Origin: Gemmatimonadota bacterium
GTDB taxonomy: Bacteria > Gemmatimonadota > Gemmatimonadetes > Longimicrobiales > Gaopeijiaceae
NCBI GenBank assembly: GCA_024638305.1
Contig: JAHEKN010000010.1
Span: forward strand, 1 to 46,336
Reading direction: 5' to 3'
DNA length: 46,336 nucleotides
A program made the translations under genes and the position numbers. This document shows positions 15,519 to 24,537 of this stretch, in pieces. The notes under the pieces are model-generated. The model was not told the DNA's origin. It worked only from the letters and a program-made list of their open reading frames with translations, and ran no database searches. Position 1 is the stretch's first letter. Each line of letters starts with the position of its first letter.

Positions 15519-15876
15519 GCGCGTACCGGTGCGGAGCCGCCGAGCACGTGCTGGGCCGACTTGAGCACCCGCGGGGGCGGGAAACCTGAAACTGACGATG
15601 TTCCTTCCTGACGGACTCACGGACCTTCCTCGCGGGGTGACGTGACGGGCCAATGGACGGCGGCGGTCCGCCTGACGCCAGTTTGCCGGCTGTCGACTCG
15701 CCGGCCCATTGCCGCGCGCCGGCCAGCCTCGAGACGATTCGCTCGACTCCGGCGACTCCGGCGACTCCGGCGACTCCGGCGACTCCGGCGACTTCTGGTG
15801 ACTTCCGGCCTCGGCACGCTTGCGGCAGCACATCCGGAACGGCGAGCATGAACCACCGACTTCCCGGAGGCTCTCC
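15519..15876. other. Divergent intergenic region with minisatellite
   Basis: About 360 bases between the YfiM-like gene and the amidohydrolase. It contains a nine-base tandem repeat (15745-15798) and the strong GGAGG site of the amidohydrolase just before 15877. Short open frames across it (for example the one starting at 15653) owe their length to the repeat and have no ribosome binding site. Confidence 0.5.
15745..15798. repeat. Nine-base tandem repeat (GACTCCGGC), five perfect copies plus one degenerate
   Basis: Five exact head-to-tail copies of GACTCCGGC at 15745-15789 are followed by GACTTCTGG and then another partial unit (GACTTCCGGC near 15800). It lies in the non-coding region about 80-130 bases upstream of the amidohydrolase start. 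A period divisible by three means it reads openly in every frame. Slippage could change promoter spacing, but no promoter element is visible. Confidence 0.9.
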
Positions 15877-17607
15877 ATGAAGCTGCCCGACGGAATCCCG
15901 TCGTTGGCCCTCGCACCGCTGCTGGCATGCGTAGCCTGTGTCGCCTGCGCGGCGGATCGTGGGACAGAGGACGCCCGGGGTGGAGGTCCGGCCGGGGCCA
16001 CCATGATACTCACCGGTGGCACCGTGGTGACCCTCGGGTCCACCGGCACCGCGGAGGCGATCGCCATCGCCGGGGACCGCGTGCTGGCTCTGGGCACCAC
16101 GGACCAGATCGCGAGTCTGGCTGGCGACGGCACGCTGGTGGTCGACCTTGCGGGGCGCACCGTGATCCCGGGGCTCGGCGACAACCACTTTCACGGAATC
16201 GGCGGCGGGCCCGGGATCGACTTGTCCTCGGCGCGGTCGCTGGCCGACGTCCTGTCGACCATCGAGGCTGCTGCCGCAGCGGCCGACCCGGACGCACTCC
16301 TCTTCACGAACTCCGACTGGCACGAGGGCCAACTGCGCGAACAACGCCTACCGCTGCGGGACGATCTCGACTCTGCGGCGCCCGAGCATCCGCTGGTGGT
16401 GGTCCGGGGCGGGCACGAGTACATCCTCAACTCCCGTGCGCTCACCCTGTTCGGATTGGACGAGCGGGCGGCGGACGTGCCGGGAGGGCGGGTCGGCCGC
16501 TACTCCGACGGACGCCTGAACGGCGAGCTGGTGGACCGGGCCAAGGCGCCCGTCCGACTCCCTTCTCCCGCCGAGACCACGTTCGAGGAGCGCGTGGACG
16601 CGCTGGCGGAGGAGCACCGCGTCCTGAACCGGGCCGGGCTCACCAGCGTCCGGTACGCGGGCTCGACCCCGGATCTCCTCCAAGCCTTGCAGGCGCTCCG
16701 CGAACATGGGCGGCTGACGCTGCGGGTCAGCGTGCTGCTCCGTCCGGGGCGAGAGGTCACCGCGGGCGTGTTGGCGGATGCGCTGGCGGCCTGGGGCGTG
16801 GGGCCGGACTACGGGGACGAGTGGCTCCGCGTGGACGGAGTCAAGCTGGGCGTGGATGGCGGCTTCGAAGGTGGCTGGATGACGCAGCCGTACGAGGAGC
16901 CGTGGGGAGAGGGCGGCGCCTACGCCGGCCTGCAGACGATGGAAAGGGAGCACTACACGGCCGTGGTGCGGGAGCTCAACCGGCTCGGTTGGCGGGTCGC
17001 CACCCATGCGGTGGGCGATGCCGCGATCGATCTGGTACTCGACGCCTACGACGCGGCCAACGCCGACGAGTCCATCGTGGGCGAGCGTTGGGTGATCGAG
17101 CACGGATTCATCCCCCGGGAAGAGCAGTTCGGGCGAATACGCGATCTGGGTCTGGCGGTGTCCGCCCAGGACCACCTGTACCTGGCGGCGCCCAGCCTGG
17201 TCGAGTACTGGGGCGCGGAGCGGGCAGCCTGGACCACGCCGCTCGCGGCCTACGTGACCCACGGCGTCCCCGTCTCGCTCGGGACCGACGCTCCGGTCAT
17301 CCCGTACAATCCATTCTGGGTGCTCTACCACTTTGCGACCCGGGGCACCATCAGCGCCGGCGTGATGGGTCCCGAGCAGGCGCTTCCGGTGGAGCAGGTG
17401 CTGCGGCTGGCCACGACCGCAAACGCGTATCTGACGTTCGAGGAGGATCGCAAAGGCACCCTCGAGCCGGGCATGCTCGCGGACCTGCTCGTCCTCCCCG
17501 AGAACCCCCTGCTGATCGCTCCCGAGCGCCTGGAGGGCCTGAGGCCGGACCTGACCGTGGTGGGCGGGCAGGTGGTCTGGGACCGAGCGTCGGGAGGATC
17601 CCCCTGA
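15877..17607 (+). CDS. Lipoprotein amidohydrolase, YtcJ/metal-dependent hydrolase type
   Basis: 576 residues from the ATG at 15877, preceded by CGGAGG six bases upstream. The signal ends in a Cys-rich lipobox region (LACVACVACAAD). The mature part is a two-domain amidohydrolase. ILTGGTVVTLGS opens the small beta domain; VIPGLGDNHFHG supplies the first metal His pair; VDGVKLGVDGG supplies the carbamylated-Lys position; ATHAVGDAAID and IEHGF supply further His; and SLGTDAPVIPYNP supplies the final Asp. The layout matches YtcJ-like proteins, which hydrolyse amides or N-formyl groups, with substrates mostly unknown. I infer a periplasmic-side, lipid-anchored enzyme. It may be cotranscribed with the two genes after it (66-base gap). 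Confidence 0.9.
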   Translation: MKLPDGIPSLALAPLLACVACVACAADRGTEDARGGGPAGATMILTGGTVVTLGSTGTAEAIAIAGDRVLALGTTDQIASLAGDGTLVVDLAGRTVIPGLGDNHFHGIGGGPGIDLSSARSLADVLSTIEAAAAAADPDALLFTNSDWHEGQLREQRLPLRDDLDSAAPEHPLVVVRGGHEYILNSRALTLFGLDERAADVPGGRVGRYSDGRLNGELVDRAKAPVRLPSPAETTFEERVDALAEEHRVLNRAGLTSVRYAGSTPDLLQALQALREHGRLTLRVSVLLRPGREVTAGVLADALAAWGVGPDYGDEWLRVDGVKLGVDGGFEGGWMTQPYEEPWGEGGAYAGLQTMEREHYTAVVRELNRLGWRVATHAVGDAAIDLVLDAYDAANADESIVGERWVIEHGFIPREEQFGRIRDLGLAVSAQDHLYLAAPSLVEYWGAERAAWTTPLAAYVTHGVPVSLGTDAPVIPYNPFWVLYHFATRGTISAGVMGPEQALPVEQVLRLATTANAYLTFEEDRKGTLEPGMLADLLVLPENPLLIAPERLEGLRPDLTVVGGQVVWDRASGGSP

Positions 17608-17673
17608 GCGGGCGGCGGTAGCTCTACCGGAGCGGTAGCGGACCGCTCGGGGAGCTCGGCCGGTACGACGACC

Positions 17674-18120
17674 ATGCAACAGCGCGACTACATCCTCCGC
17701 ATGATCGAGCAGGCGGGTGAGGCCATACGCGCGCTCCGCGACCGCATCTTGGGGCGCAAGGTGGATCGGCAGGCGCTCCGCTCGGAGCTGGGAACGCTGC
17801 TCACCGGGCAGGGCCTGGACCTGGAGCTGGTGCGCGCGGCCGACGGGGACACACTCTTTCTCATGGTCGCCCCCACCGGCGAGATCGACGCCACGCGCTG
17901 CTGGGTGTTGGCGGAGACATTGTACCTGGACGGTCTGGACACGCATCTGGACGGCCGCCCCCGGGACGCGCGGCCTTCGTTGGAGAAGGCGCTCAGGCTC
18001 TATCGTGCCGTCTCTCCTGGGGCGGCCTTCTATGGCCTCGACGAAGCCGACGAGCGCATTCGCGAGGTGGAGGCGATGCTCCTTGCTGGTCAGGACGGAC
18101 GGGCGGGAAGCCAGTCGTGA
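17674..18120 (+). CDS. Small cytoplasmic protein of unknown function (DUF6483-like)
   Basis: 148 residues, no signal or membrane segment. The opening MQQRDYILRMIEQAGEAIRA and the following ALRDRILGRK resemble the DUF6483 group, as far as I can judge from memory. The rest is helical and acidic, with LEKALRLYRAV and DEADERIREVEAML suggesting TPR-like helix pairs. The stop overlaps the start of the DNA glycosylase gene (GTGA), so the two are translated together. No function can be assigned; a link to DNA repair rests only on that coupling. Confidence 0.75.
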   Translation: MQQRDYILRMIEQAGEAIRALRDRILGRKVDRQALRSELGTLLTGQGLDLELVRAADGDTLFLMVAPTGEIDATRCWVLAETLYLDGLDTHLDGRPRDARPSLEKALRLYRAVSPGAAFYGLDEADERIREVEAMLLAGQDGRAGSQS

Positions 18121-18707
18121 CGCGAACGAGATGTGCGTGGGCACGCGGGAGCGACCTCGACGTGCAGTACCACGACCGCGAGTGGGGCGTGCCGGTCGCG
18201 GACGACCACGTGCTCTTCGAGTTCCTGACCCTCGAGGGCGCCCAGGCGGGCCTCTCCTGGAGCACGATCCTCAAGAAGAGAGAAGGTTATCGTACCCTCT
18301 TCAAAGGGTTCGACCCGGCACGGGTGGCACGCATCCGCCCGGCGACCGTCGAGAAGCTGCTCACAGAACCGCGGATCGTCCGCCATCGTGGCAAGGTGGA
18401 GGCGACGATCTCGAACGCGCGTGCGGTACTGGCCGTGCAACGGGAGCACGGAAGTCTGGCCCGCTATCTATGGAGCTTCGTCGGGGGTCGGCCGCTCTCG
18501 AACCGGTGGACGTCTCACTCCGAGCTCCCCGCGGAGACCGAGGAATCCCGTGCGATGAGCAAGACGCTCAAGAAACAGGGGTTCCGTTTCGTCGGTCCCA
18601 CGACTTGTTACGCCTTCATGCAGGCGTGTGGGATGGTGAACGACCACGAGCTCGGGTGCTTCCGCCATGCGGAGGTCGAGCGGCTCGCGCGCGGCTTCAG
18701 CGTCTGA
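18117..18707 (+). CDS. tag: DNA-3-methyladenine glycosylase I
   Basis: 196 residues from a GTG overlapping the previous stop. The protein matches Tag across its full length: RCAWARG and YHDREWGVP near the N-terminus, FLTLEGAQAGLSW with the key Glu40, and GPTTCYAFMQACGMVNDHELGC at the C-terminus (positions about 160-181). The zinc ligands Cys6, His19, His177 and Cys181 are all present. Tag removes 3-methyladenine from alkylated DNA by cleaving the glycosidic bond. It is constitutive in well-studied bacteria, and no Ada-type operator is visible here. The gene converges on the beta-lactamase-fold gene, with under 30 bases between them. Confidence 0.96.
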   Translation: MTRTRCAWARGSDLDVQYHDREWGVPVADDHVLFEFLTLEGAQAGLSWSTILKKREGYRTLFKGFDPARVARIRPATVEKLLTEPRIVRHRGKVEATISNARAVLAVQREHGSLARYLWSFVGGRPLSNRWTSHSELPAETEESRAMSKTLKKQGFRFVGPTTCYAFMQACGMVNDHELGCFRHAEVERLARGFSV

Positions 18708-18734
18708 TCGGATAGCGCTCCGGCGGCCGGTCCG

Positions 18735-20240
18735 TCAGCGCCGGGCCGGATCCACCGCGGCCCACACGAGCCCCAGCGCACGGTCGAGCGCTTCCATGCC
18801 GGGCCCGGAGCCCTCGAAGTGACCCAGCCGCACCACCGCCAGATCGAGCGACGGGACCACGAACACCCTCTGGCCACCACCGCCCGACATGTAGAACGCG
18901 TCCTCAGGCAGGCTCCATTCGCCCGTCCGGTTGAGCCAGAAGAACCCGCCGTACACGGGCTCGTCCCACGCGGGTGCGGGCGTCGACACGAACTCGACGT
19001 AACCTTCGGGCAGGATGCGCTCGCCCAGCCACACGCCGTCGCTCAGGTAGAGCAGGGCCAGACGCGCCCAGTTGCGGGCGGTGCCGTAGTCGTAGCCGGT
19101 GAGCAGGAAGTTGCCGTAGGGGTCGGTCTCCAACACCTGGCGCCGGATGCCGATGCGGTCGAACAGAATCCTCTGGGGAAAAGTCAGGTACTCCTCCCCC
19201 TTCTGCTGCGCGGCGCGCTTGACCAGGTAGCCCACGGTGAGCGGGTCGGAGTTGCGGTAGCGGCCCTCCGTCCCCGGAGGAAACTGCGGCGGACGGGTTA
19301 TCGAGTGGGCGAACGCGTCGATGGCGCCGCTGTAGATGAACATGTGGTCGGGGTAGCCCAGCTCCGGAGTGTAGTCGGGGTCACGGGGCGCGATGAAGCG
19401 GAGCCCACTCGACATCTGCAAGAGCTGGCGGAGCGTGATCTCGCCCCGTGGGTCGCCCGGGTCGCCCGGCTCCTGCCACTCGGGCACGGGCGCGGGTGCG
19501 TCCAGCTCGAGCGTCCCGTCCTGAACCAGGATCCCCGCCAGAGTGGCGGTGAGGCTCTTTCCCATGGACCAGCTCTCGAGCTGGGTGTTCCTGTCCACTC
19601 CGGGGGCGTACCACTCGACCACGATCTGGCCCTCGTGCATCACCAGGAACGCCTGCGTGAGCCCGGCCGGGTCCTCCGTCGCCGCCCGCTCCGCCTGTTG
19701 GAGCAGTTCTGCATCGACCCCGGCCGCCAAAGCCAGGCTTTCGGTGCGATCGCCCATGGGCCAGGCCATGTCGTCGGCCGGAGGCAGCCTGCTCTCGACC
19801 GGAACGGGCGTGAAGAACGGACCGGGCGGTCCGCTGCGCTGGTCGATGATGCACCCCTGATCGCCGTGGTAGCGAGCCGTACGGGTGACCGAGTCCCCGT
19901 GGCTCACGGACACGGCCCGGGCGGTCTCGTTGTGCTCGATGGCCGAAACGCCGGGCCGGTCGCTCGGCTCGATGAAGAAGAGGCCGCTGTGGCGCGACGC
20001 TTCGTCGAGCGAGCGGCCCGATACGTACACGGCCGAGCAGAGCACCTTGGCGTACCCGGCGATCCCGAGCTCGATGGGGGTGCCGGGCGGAGCGTAGGGC
20101 ACGGACTGCACTGCGTCCCCGGTCCCCGCGTCCGCGGCAGGCGCCTCCGGCTGGCACGCGGCGAGCACGCAGAGCGCGAGGGCCGCTCCGCCCGCACGGG
20201 GCCAGCTCCCGCGCCGCGCGGCACCCCAGTACGTGCCCAA
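18735..20240 (-). CDS. Serine beta-lactamase-fold hydrolase, lipoprotein
   Basis: 501 residues from a TTG at 20240, three bases after the MarC-gene stop. The signal has a lipobox (VLAACQ, Cys29). Residues 50-165 form an unusual N-terminal domain rich in Gly, His and acidic residues before the catalytic domain. The catalytic domain has SxxK as Ser225-Met-Gly-Lys228, the Tyr of YRNSDP (Y-x-N) and a C-terminal GGGGQRVFV strand replacing the KTG box. This is the class C/esterase EstB-like group, so esterase, amidase or D-peptidase activity is more likely than antibiotic resistance. It is last in the 26353-18735 operon. Confidence 0.88.
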   Translation of the reverse strand: MGTYWGAARRGSWPRAGGAALALCVLAACQPEAPAADAGTGDAVQSVPYAPPGTPIELGIAGYAKVLCSAVYVSGRSLDEASRHSGLFFIEPSDRPGVSAIEHNETARAVSVSHGDSVTRTARYHGDQGCIIDQRSGPPGPFFTPVPVESRLPPADDMAWPMGDRTESLALAAGVDAELLQQAERAATEDPAGLTQAFLVMHEGQIVVEWYAPGVDRNTQLESWSMGKSLTATLAGILVQDGTLELDAPAPVPEWQEPGDPGDPRGEITLRQLLQMSSGLRFIAPRDPDYTPELGYPDHMFIYSGAIDAFAHSITRPPQFPPGTEGRYRNSDPLTVGYLVKRAAQQKGEEYLTFPQRILFDRIGIRRQVLETDPYGNFLLTGYDYGTARNWARLALLYLSDGVWLGERILPEGYVEFVSTPAPAWDEPVYGGFFWLNRTGEWSLPEDAFYMSGGGGQRVFVVPSLDLAVVRLGHFEGSGPGMEALDRALGLVWAAVDPARR

Positions 20241-20243
20241 CGC

Positions 20244-20870
20244 CTAGCCCCCCAGCCCCGGCAGGAGCTGCGCCATGCCGTTCGCCAGCATCTGGAACGC
20301 GAACGCCGTGATGAACAGCCCCATCAAGCGCGTGACCACGCCGATCCCCGTCTCCCCGATCACGCGCGCGAGCGGCGTCGCGTAGTGGAGGGAGAGCCAA
20401 ACGACGATCGCCAGAGCGATCGCGACGCCGGAGATGGCCGCACGGTCGGCGGGGGTGGGCATGGCCTGCGTGCCCAGCATGACGGTCGTGATGGCGCCCG
20501 GACCGATCGTGATGGGGATCGCCAGCGGGACGACCGCGATCGACTCCTTGGTCAGGGCCGCTGCCTTTTCGCGCTTTGTGGACTTCTCCCGCGGCGTGCT
20601 GCTTCCGAGCATCGAAATCCCCATCAGGATCAGGATCAGCCCGCCACCTGCCTGGAGTCCCGCCGGCGTGACGCCGAACAGGGCCAGCGCCTGCGATCCG
20701 GCCCAGGTGACCACCAGCAGGATGATGGCAACGGCCACCGCCGCCTCGCGGGCGATGGTTCGCTTCTCTTGTTCGGAGCGATCCGCCGTCAGCCCCGTGA
20801 ACAGCGCCATCGACCCGAGCGGATTGGTGATCGTCACCAGGGCCAATGCGAAGGTCAGGTAGTCGCTCAA
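20244..20870 (-). CDS. MarC-family integral membrane protein
   Basis: 208 residues from a TTG at 20870 that overlaps the upstream stop as TTGA. Six hydrophobic segments are visible, with the family's signatures: VTITNPLGSMALF in the first helix, the TIAREAAVAVAIILL helix, the AGGGLILILMGISML helix, and PLAIPITIGPGAITTVML in the fourth. MarC/YhgN-type proteins are six-helix inner-membrane proteins without an established transport substrate; the old link to antibiotic resistance was not upheld. Its placement within a sugar-catabolism operon would fit a solute exporter, but this is speculation. Confidence 0.9.
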   Translation of the reverse strand: MSDYLTFALALVTITNPLGSMALFTGLTADRSEQEKRTIAREAAVAVAIILLVVTWAGSQALALFGVTPAGLQAGGGLILILMGISMLGSSTPREKSTKREKAAALTKESIAVVPLAIPITIGPGAITTVMLGTQAMPTPADRAAISGVAIALAIVVWLSLHYATPLARVIGETGIGVVTRLMGLFITAFAFQMLANGMAQLLPGLGG

Positions 20871-21778
20871 GGCAGTGTGCGGACCCGGACGTTGCGGAAC
20901 CACACGGGGTCCCCGTGGTCCTGCAGGCCGATGTGACCATCGCGGGCCAGACCGTAGCCGGGCATCTCCACGAATTTGCTCCCCGCCACCAGCGCCTGCC
21001 ACTCGTCCGTCCAGAGCTCGTATTGGACCACGCGCGCTCCGTTGAGCCAATGCTCCACGCTCGGCCCCCGCACGCGGATCATGACGTCGTTCCACTCACC
21101 GACCGGTCGGAGGGGCGGATTGACCGGCGCATGCAGCGCAAAGTTGGATGCGTTGGAGGTGAGTGGGTTCTCTCCGTCCCGGTGACCGGTGTCGTCCAGC
21201 ACCTGCATCTCTGGGCCGGACTCGTAGGCCCAGTCGTAGTCCTCGACGACGTGAAAGAAGATCCCCGAGTTCCCGCCCTGCTCGATCCTCCACTCCAGTC
21301 GGAGCTCGAAATCGCGGAAGCGCTCGATGGTGATGAGGTCGCCACCCTGGGAACCGGGCCGGAAGTGGAGGGTGCCGTCCACGGCCGACCAGGCCGGGGG
21401 CGGGCCGTCCATCCGGTACCCGCGCCAGCCAGTCAGTGTGGATCCATCGAAGAGGAGCCTCCAGCCGTCTCGCACCTCCTGCTCGCTCAGGACGGCACTC
21501 CGGGCGACCATACCGGCCGATCCAGCCACTCCCTGCGCCGCGTCCGCCGATCCAGCGGCGTTGGTCCCCTGGGCGCCCTCCTGGGCACCACCAGGGGCGC
21601 AGCCGAACAGGGCCAGCAGGACCGCGACGGAGGTGAGCGTGCCAGCCGCGCCGGAGGTGAGCGTGCCAGCCGCGCCGAGAGACGGCCCGAGCGACGGCCC
21701 GAGAGACGACCCGAGAGACGGCCCGAGTCCACGGGTCCCGCCCTGGAACGGAACGCCGGCTCTCCTGTCTGGCTTCAT
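20867..21778 (-). CDS. DUF1080 (3-keto-glycoside hydrolase-type) lipoprotein with repeat-rich N-terminus
   Basis: 303 residues from the ATG at 21778, with an excellent AAGGAGG site eight bases upstream. The catalytic-type domain (about residues 95-303) is a jelly roll of the DUF1080 family. It begins GWRLLFDGSTLTGWRGY, has GTLHFRPGSQGGDLIT, RLEWRIEQGGNSGIFF and GPEMQVLDDTGH, and ends HIGLQDHGDPVWFRNVRVR. Characterised members hydrolyse 3-keto-glycosides. The N-terminus is odd: about 50 residues of PSLG and AAGTLTS repeats precede the hydrophobic LTSVAVLLALFGC lipobox, so the signal region is very long; the true start could be later. Neighbours are TIM-barrel isomerases and an oxidoreductase. 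Confidence 0.88.
   Translation of the reverse strand: MKPDRRAGVPFQGGTRGLGPSLGSSLGPSLGPSLGAAGTLTSGAAGTLTSVAVLLALFGCAPGGAQEGAQGTNAAGSADAAQGVAGSAGMVARSAVLSEQEVRDGWRLLFDGSTLTGWRGYRMDGPPPAWSAVDGTLHFRPGSQGGDLITIERFRDFELRLEWRIEQGGNSGIFFHVVEDYDWAYESGPEMQVLDDTGHRDGENPLTSNASNFALHAPVNPPLRPVGEWNDVMIRVRGPSVEHWLNGARVVQYELWTDEWQALVAGSKFVEMPGYGLARDGHIGLQDHGDPVWFRNVRVRTLP
21630..21728. repeat. Two tandem repeats inside the DUF1080 signal region (24-base x2, 12-base x4)
   Basis: Two exact 24-base copies (21630-21653 and 21654-21677; unit starts GAGGTGAGCGTGCCAG) adjoin four 12-base copies at 21681-21728 with consensus GACGGCCCGAGA. Both periods are multiples of three, so copy changes add or remove GTLTSGAA- or GPSL-type residues without shifting frame. 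They lie ahead of the lipobox and would be cleaved with the signal peptide. Confidence 0.9.
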
Positions 21779-21792
21779 CTGCCGATCCTCCT

Positions 21793-22800
21793 TCAGCGGC
21801 GGTCGCTGTCGAACGCCGAATCGAACGCGGTCGCCGACGGGGGGAAAGCCAAGCGCTCGAGGAAACTGCGAGCCTCGGCCGCTCCGTGCTCGCGGTCCAT
21901 TCCCGGATCCTCCCACTCGACCGACAACGGGCCGGCGTAACCGATACCGTTGAGCGCTCGCAGAATCGCGTCGAAGTCGACTCGTCCGCGGCCGAGCGAG
22001 CGGAAATCCCAATGCCGCCGTGAGTCTCCGAAGGCGGTGTGGCCACCGAACACGCCCACGTCCGTCGGGGCCTCCGACCACCACACGTCCTTGGCGTGCA
22101 CGTGGAAGATCCGATCGGCGAACCGTCGGATGAACCCCACGTAATCCACGCCCTGGTAGGCCAGGTGGCTGGGATCGTAGTTGAATCCGAATGCGGGGTG
22201 TTCGCCGACAGCCGCCAGGGCGCGTTCCGCCGAAGCGATGTCGAACGCGATCTCGGTCGGATGGACCTCGAGCGCGAACCGGACACCGGAGTCGTGGAAC
22301 GCATCGAGTATCGGCATCCATCGGTCGGCGAAGTCACGATATCCCGCCTCGATGGCGGCGTCCGCAACCGGCGGGAAAGCGTACAACAAATGCCAGATGG
22401 CGCTCCCCGTGAACCCGGGGACCACGTCCACGCCCAGAGCCCGCGCGGCCCGCGCCGTGTCCGACATCTCCCGGGCCGCACGCCCCCGAACCCCCTCCGG
22501 GTCGCCGTCTCCCCACACGCGCTCCGGTAGGATCGCCCGGTGGCGTTCGTCGATGCGGTCGCACACGGCCTGCCCCACCAGATGATTGCTGACGGCCCAG
22601 ACTTCGAGGCCGTGCCGAGCGAGCAGGTCCCGCCGACCCTGACAGTAGCCGTCCTCATCGAGTGCGCGAGCCACGTCGAAGTGGTCGCCCCAGCAGGCGA
22701 GCTCCAGGCCGTCGTATCCCCAAGCCGCGGCCTTCTCCGCCAGTGTCTCGAGCGGAAGGTCCGCCCACTGGCCGGTGAAGAGGGTGACGGGTCGCATCAT
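21793..22800 (-). CDS. Sugar phosphate isomerase/epimerase (xylose-isomerase-like TIM barrel)
   Basis: 335 residues from the ATG at 22800; ATG at 22797 is equally possible. No signal peptide, so cytoplasmic. TIM-barrel motifs follow the AP-endonuclease-2 superfamily: [21 protein letters not shown], then the metal ligands Glu ([11 protein letters not shown]), Asp/His (NYDPSHLAY), His (HVHAKD) and Glu (LSVEWEDPG). Related enzymes interconvert ketoses, remove carbon-linked sugars from 3-oxo-glycosides (DgpC type), or epimerise sugars. It is 14 bases upstream of the DUF1080 gene and 31 bases downstream of the Gfo/Idh gene, supporting a joint pathway on oxidised sugars. Confidence 0.9.
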   Translation of the reverse strand: MMRPVTLFTGQWADLPLETLAEKAAAWGYDGLELACWGDHFDVARALDEDGYCQGRRDLLARHGLEVWAVSNHLVGQAVCDRIDERHRAILPERVWGDGDPEGVRGRAAREMSDTARAARALGVDVVPGFTGSAIWHLLYAFPPVADAAIEAGYRDFADRWMPILDAFHDSGVRFALEVHPTEIAFDIASAERALAAVGEHPAFGFNYDPSHLAYQGVDYVGFIRRFADRIFHVHAKDVWWSEAPTDVGVFGGHTAFGDSRRHWDFRSLGRGRVDFDAILRALNGIGYAGPLSVEWEDPGMDREHGAAEARSFLERLAFPPSATAFDSAFDSDRR

Positions 22801-22831
22801 GACGCGTTCTAACCGGAATCCGGGAAGCCGG

Positions 22832-23995
22832 TCAAGCCGGTGGCGCGTATGCGCAGTCGACCCAGCCCCGCTCACGCGCGCTTTCCAGAGCCGACTCGAT
22901 GAACCGCACCCCGCGGGCGCCGTCCTGGACGGTCGGCAGATCCGTGTCGAGCGGATCTGGAGCCCTCCCGGTCGCTCGGGCCAGAATGCACCGTGCGGCT
23001 CCCCGGTACAGGTTGGCGAAGGCCTCGATGAATCCCTCGGGGTGGCCGGGCGGCAGCCGGGAGGCGTGCTGCGCCGCCGGTGACAGATAGGGCTGCCCGC
23101 GCGTCAGCGTTGCCCGCGGCCCCCATCCCGTCACGAGTTGCAGCCGGCTCGGATGCTCCTGCTCCCACTCCAGGGCTCCTTCCGTGCCGTAGACCTGGAG
23201 CCGAAGCGCGTTCTCTTCACCGAACGACACCTGGGAGGCCACCAACACGCCACGGGCGCCGCCCCTATAGTGAAGGAGCAGATTGGCGTCGTCCTCGAGC
23301 TTCCGGCCCTCCACCAGGGTGGAGAGGTCCGCCAGCATCGCCTCGATCTCGAGGCCGGTGACGTACCGCACCAGATTCTCGGCGTGGCTGCCGATGTCGC
23401 CGAGAGCGGAGGACAGTCCCGCCTGCTCCGGATCGGTCCGCCAGGCGGCCTGCTTGTGGCCGGTGGCTTCGAGGAGGGTCGACAGCCACCCCTGGTTGTA
23501 CTGCACCACCACCTTGCGGACGGCGCCGATCTCCCCGCCGGTCACCCTGTGGCGGGCCTCTTTGACCATGGGGTAGCCGGTATAGTTGTGCGTCAGTACG
23601 AACAACGCTTGCCGCTCGGCCACGGTACGGCAGAGCGCCTCGGCGTCAGCCAGCGTGGTGGTCATGGGCTTGTCGCAGACCACGTGGATTCCGGCTTCCA
23701 GGAACGCATTGGCGGCCGGGTAGTGCAGGTGGTTGGGCGTCACGATCGCGACCACCTGGATCCGCTCGTCTGCGGGGAGCCCGGACTCGGATGCGGCCAT
23801 GGCCTCGAAGGAGCCGTAGACGCGCTCCGGATCGAGCCCGAGCGCCCGTCCTTGCTCGCGCGACCGCCCGGGATCCGACGAGAACGCCCCGGCCACCAAC
23901 TCCATCTCACCGTCCAGCGCCGCGGCCTGTCGGTGAACGGCGCCGATGAAGGCGCCGGGTCCGCCTCCCACCATCCCGCAGCGGACCCTGCTCAA
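22832..23995 (-). CDS. Gfo/Idh/MocA-family oxidoreductase (cytoplasmic)
   Basis: 387 residues from a TTG at 23995 that overlaps the upstream stop (TTGA), with GGAG eight bases before it. This start gives the family-typical opening [18 protein letters not shown]. The catalytic Lys lies in [13 protein letters not shown], and a conserved His lies in [10 protein letters not shown]. No signal peptide. Enzymes of this type oxidise or reduce sugar hydroxyls at C3 or C2 with NAD(P); DgpA and several 3-keto-sugar reductases belong here. In this operon it could return free 3-keto-glucose to glucose, or perform the first oxidation inside the cell. Confidence 0.92.
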   Translation of the reverse strand: MSRVRCGMVGGGPGAFIGAVHRQAAALDGEMELVAGAFSSDPGRSREQGRALGLDPERVYGSFEAMAASESGLPADERIQVVAIVTPNHLHYPAANAFLEAGIHVVCDKPMTTTLADAEALCRTVAERQALFVLTHNYTGYPMVKEARHRVTGGEIGAVRKVVVQYNQGWLSTLLEATGHKQAAWRTDPEQAGLSSALGDIGSHAENLVRYVTGLEIEAMLADLSTLVEGRKLEDDANLLLHYRGGARGVLVASQVSFGEENALRLQVYGTEGALEWEQEHPSRLQLVTGWGPRATLTRGQPYLSPAAQHASRLPPGHPEGFIEAFANLYRGAARCILARATGRAPDPLDTDLPTVQDGARGVRFIESALESARERGWVDCAYAPPA

Positions 23996-24528
23996 TGCAC
24001 CGTCTCCGTGGGCCTCTTGCGTTCCCGCAGGACCAGGACGACGAACAGCACCAGAGGTAGGAGTCCCAGCGTTCCGAGCACGAACGCCGCCACGGATGCC
24101 CAGCCGACCGCCGCCAGCCCCGCCCGGAGCGCCAGAACGATCGTCGACGCGAAGCAGATGGTGGCGAAGAGCGACGAAAGGCCGAGCAGCAGGGTTCCCG
24201 GGCCCTTCACGGCCGATTCTGGAACTCGCAGCGTTCCGAGCCCGAAGAAGAGCCAGATGGCGTGCGCCGTGAACACGAACGTCAGGAGTCCGATCCTGAG
24301 AGGAGTGGATCCGGTGATCGCGTCGGCGCGCGTCATCCGCACGACGGAGACCGTGGTCAACCCCGCCAGCTCCAGCACGACGAACGTCAGGCCGAGCCAA
24401 AGCATGAGCTGCATGTAGCGGCTGGCCCGCGAGTCCGGCTTGAGCGCACCGAGCAGTGGTGTCGAGAGCGAGGCCACCAGGATGATGATGTAGAGAACGA
24501 GCGCGGCGACCGTCAGGGTGGAGGTCAT
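23992..24528 (-). CDS. Small integral membrane protein, unknown function
   Basis: 178 residues with five hydrophobic segments: about 5-29, 41-62, 77-98, 110-133 and 142-165. It ends in a basic cytoplasmic-type tail RERKRP. A TRADAI loop follows the second helix. I recognise no catalytic motif or transport signature. It is sandwiched, with a nine-base gap upstream and a four-base overlap downstream, between an exported isomerase and the oxidoreductase gene, so it is part of the operon. A role as membrane partner or channel for sugars is only a guess. Confidence 0.75.
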   Translation of the reverse strand: MTSTLTVAALVLYIIILVASLSTPLLGALKPDSRASRYMQLMLWLGLTFVVLELAGLTTVSVVRMTRADAITGSTPLRIGLLTFVFTAHAIWLFFGLGTLRVPESAVKGPGTLLLGLSSLFATICFASTIVLALRAGLAAVGWASVAAFVLGTLGLLPLVLFVVLVLRERKRPTETVH

Positions 24529-24537
24529 CGAGAGTCG

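Noticed and set aside
17630-17648. Seven-base hairpin GAGCGGT/ACCGCTC between the amidohydrolase and the small unknown gene.
   Set aside because: Short stem with no T-run, in a 66-base gap within a likely operon; not convincing as a terminator.
18735-20240. Antibiotic-resistance beta-lactamase.
   Set aside because: It has SxxK and Y-x-N but no KTG box, has a large extra N-terminal domain and is a lipoprotein in a sugar operon; an esterase or peptidase role is more likely.
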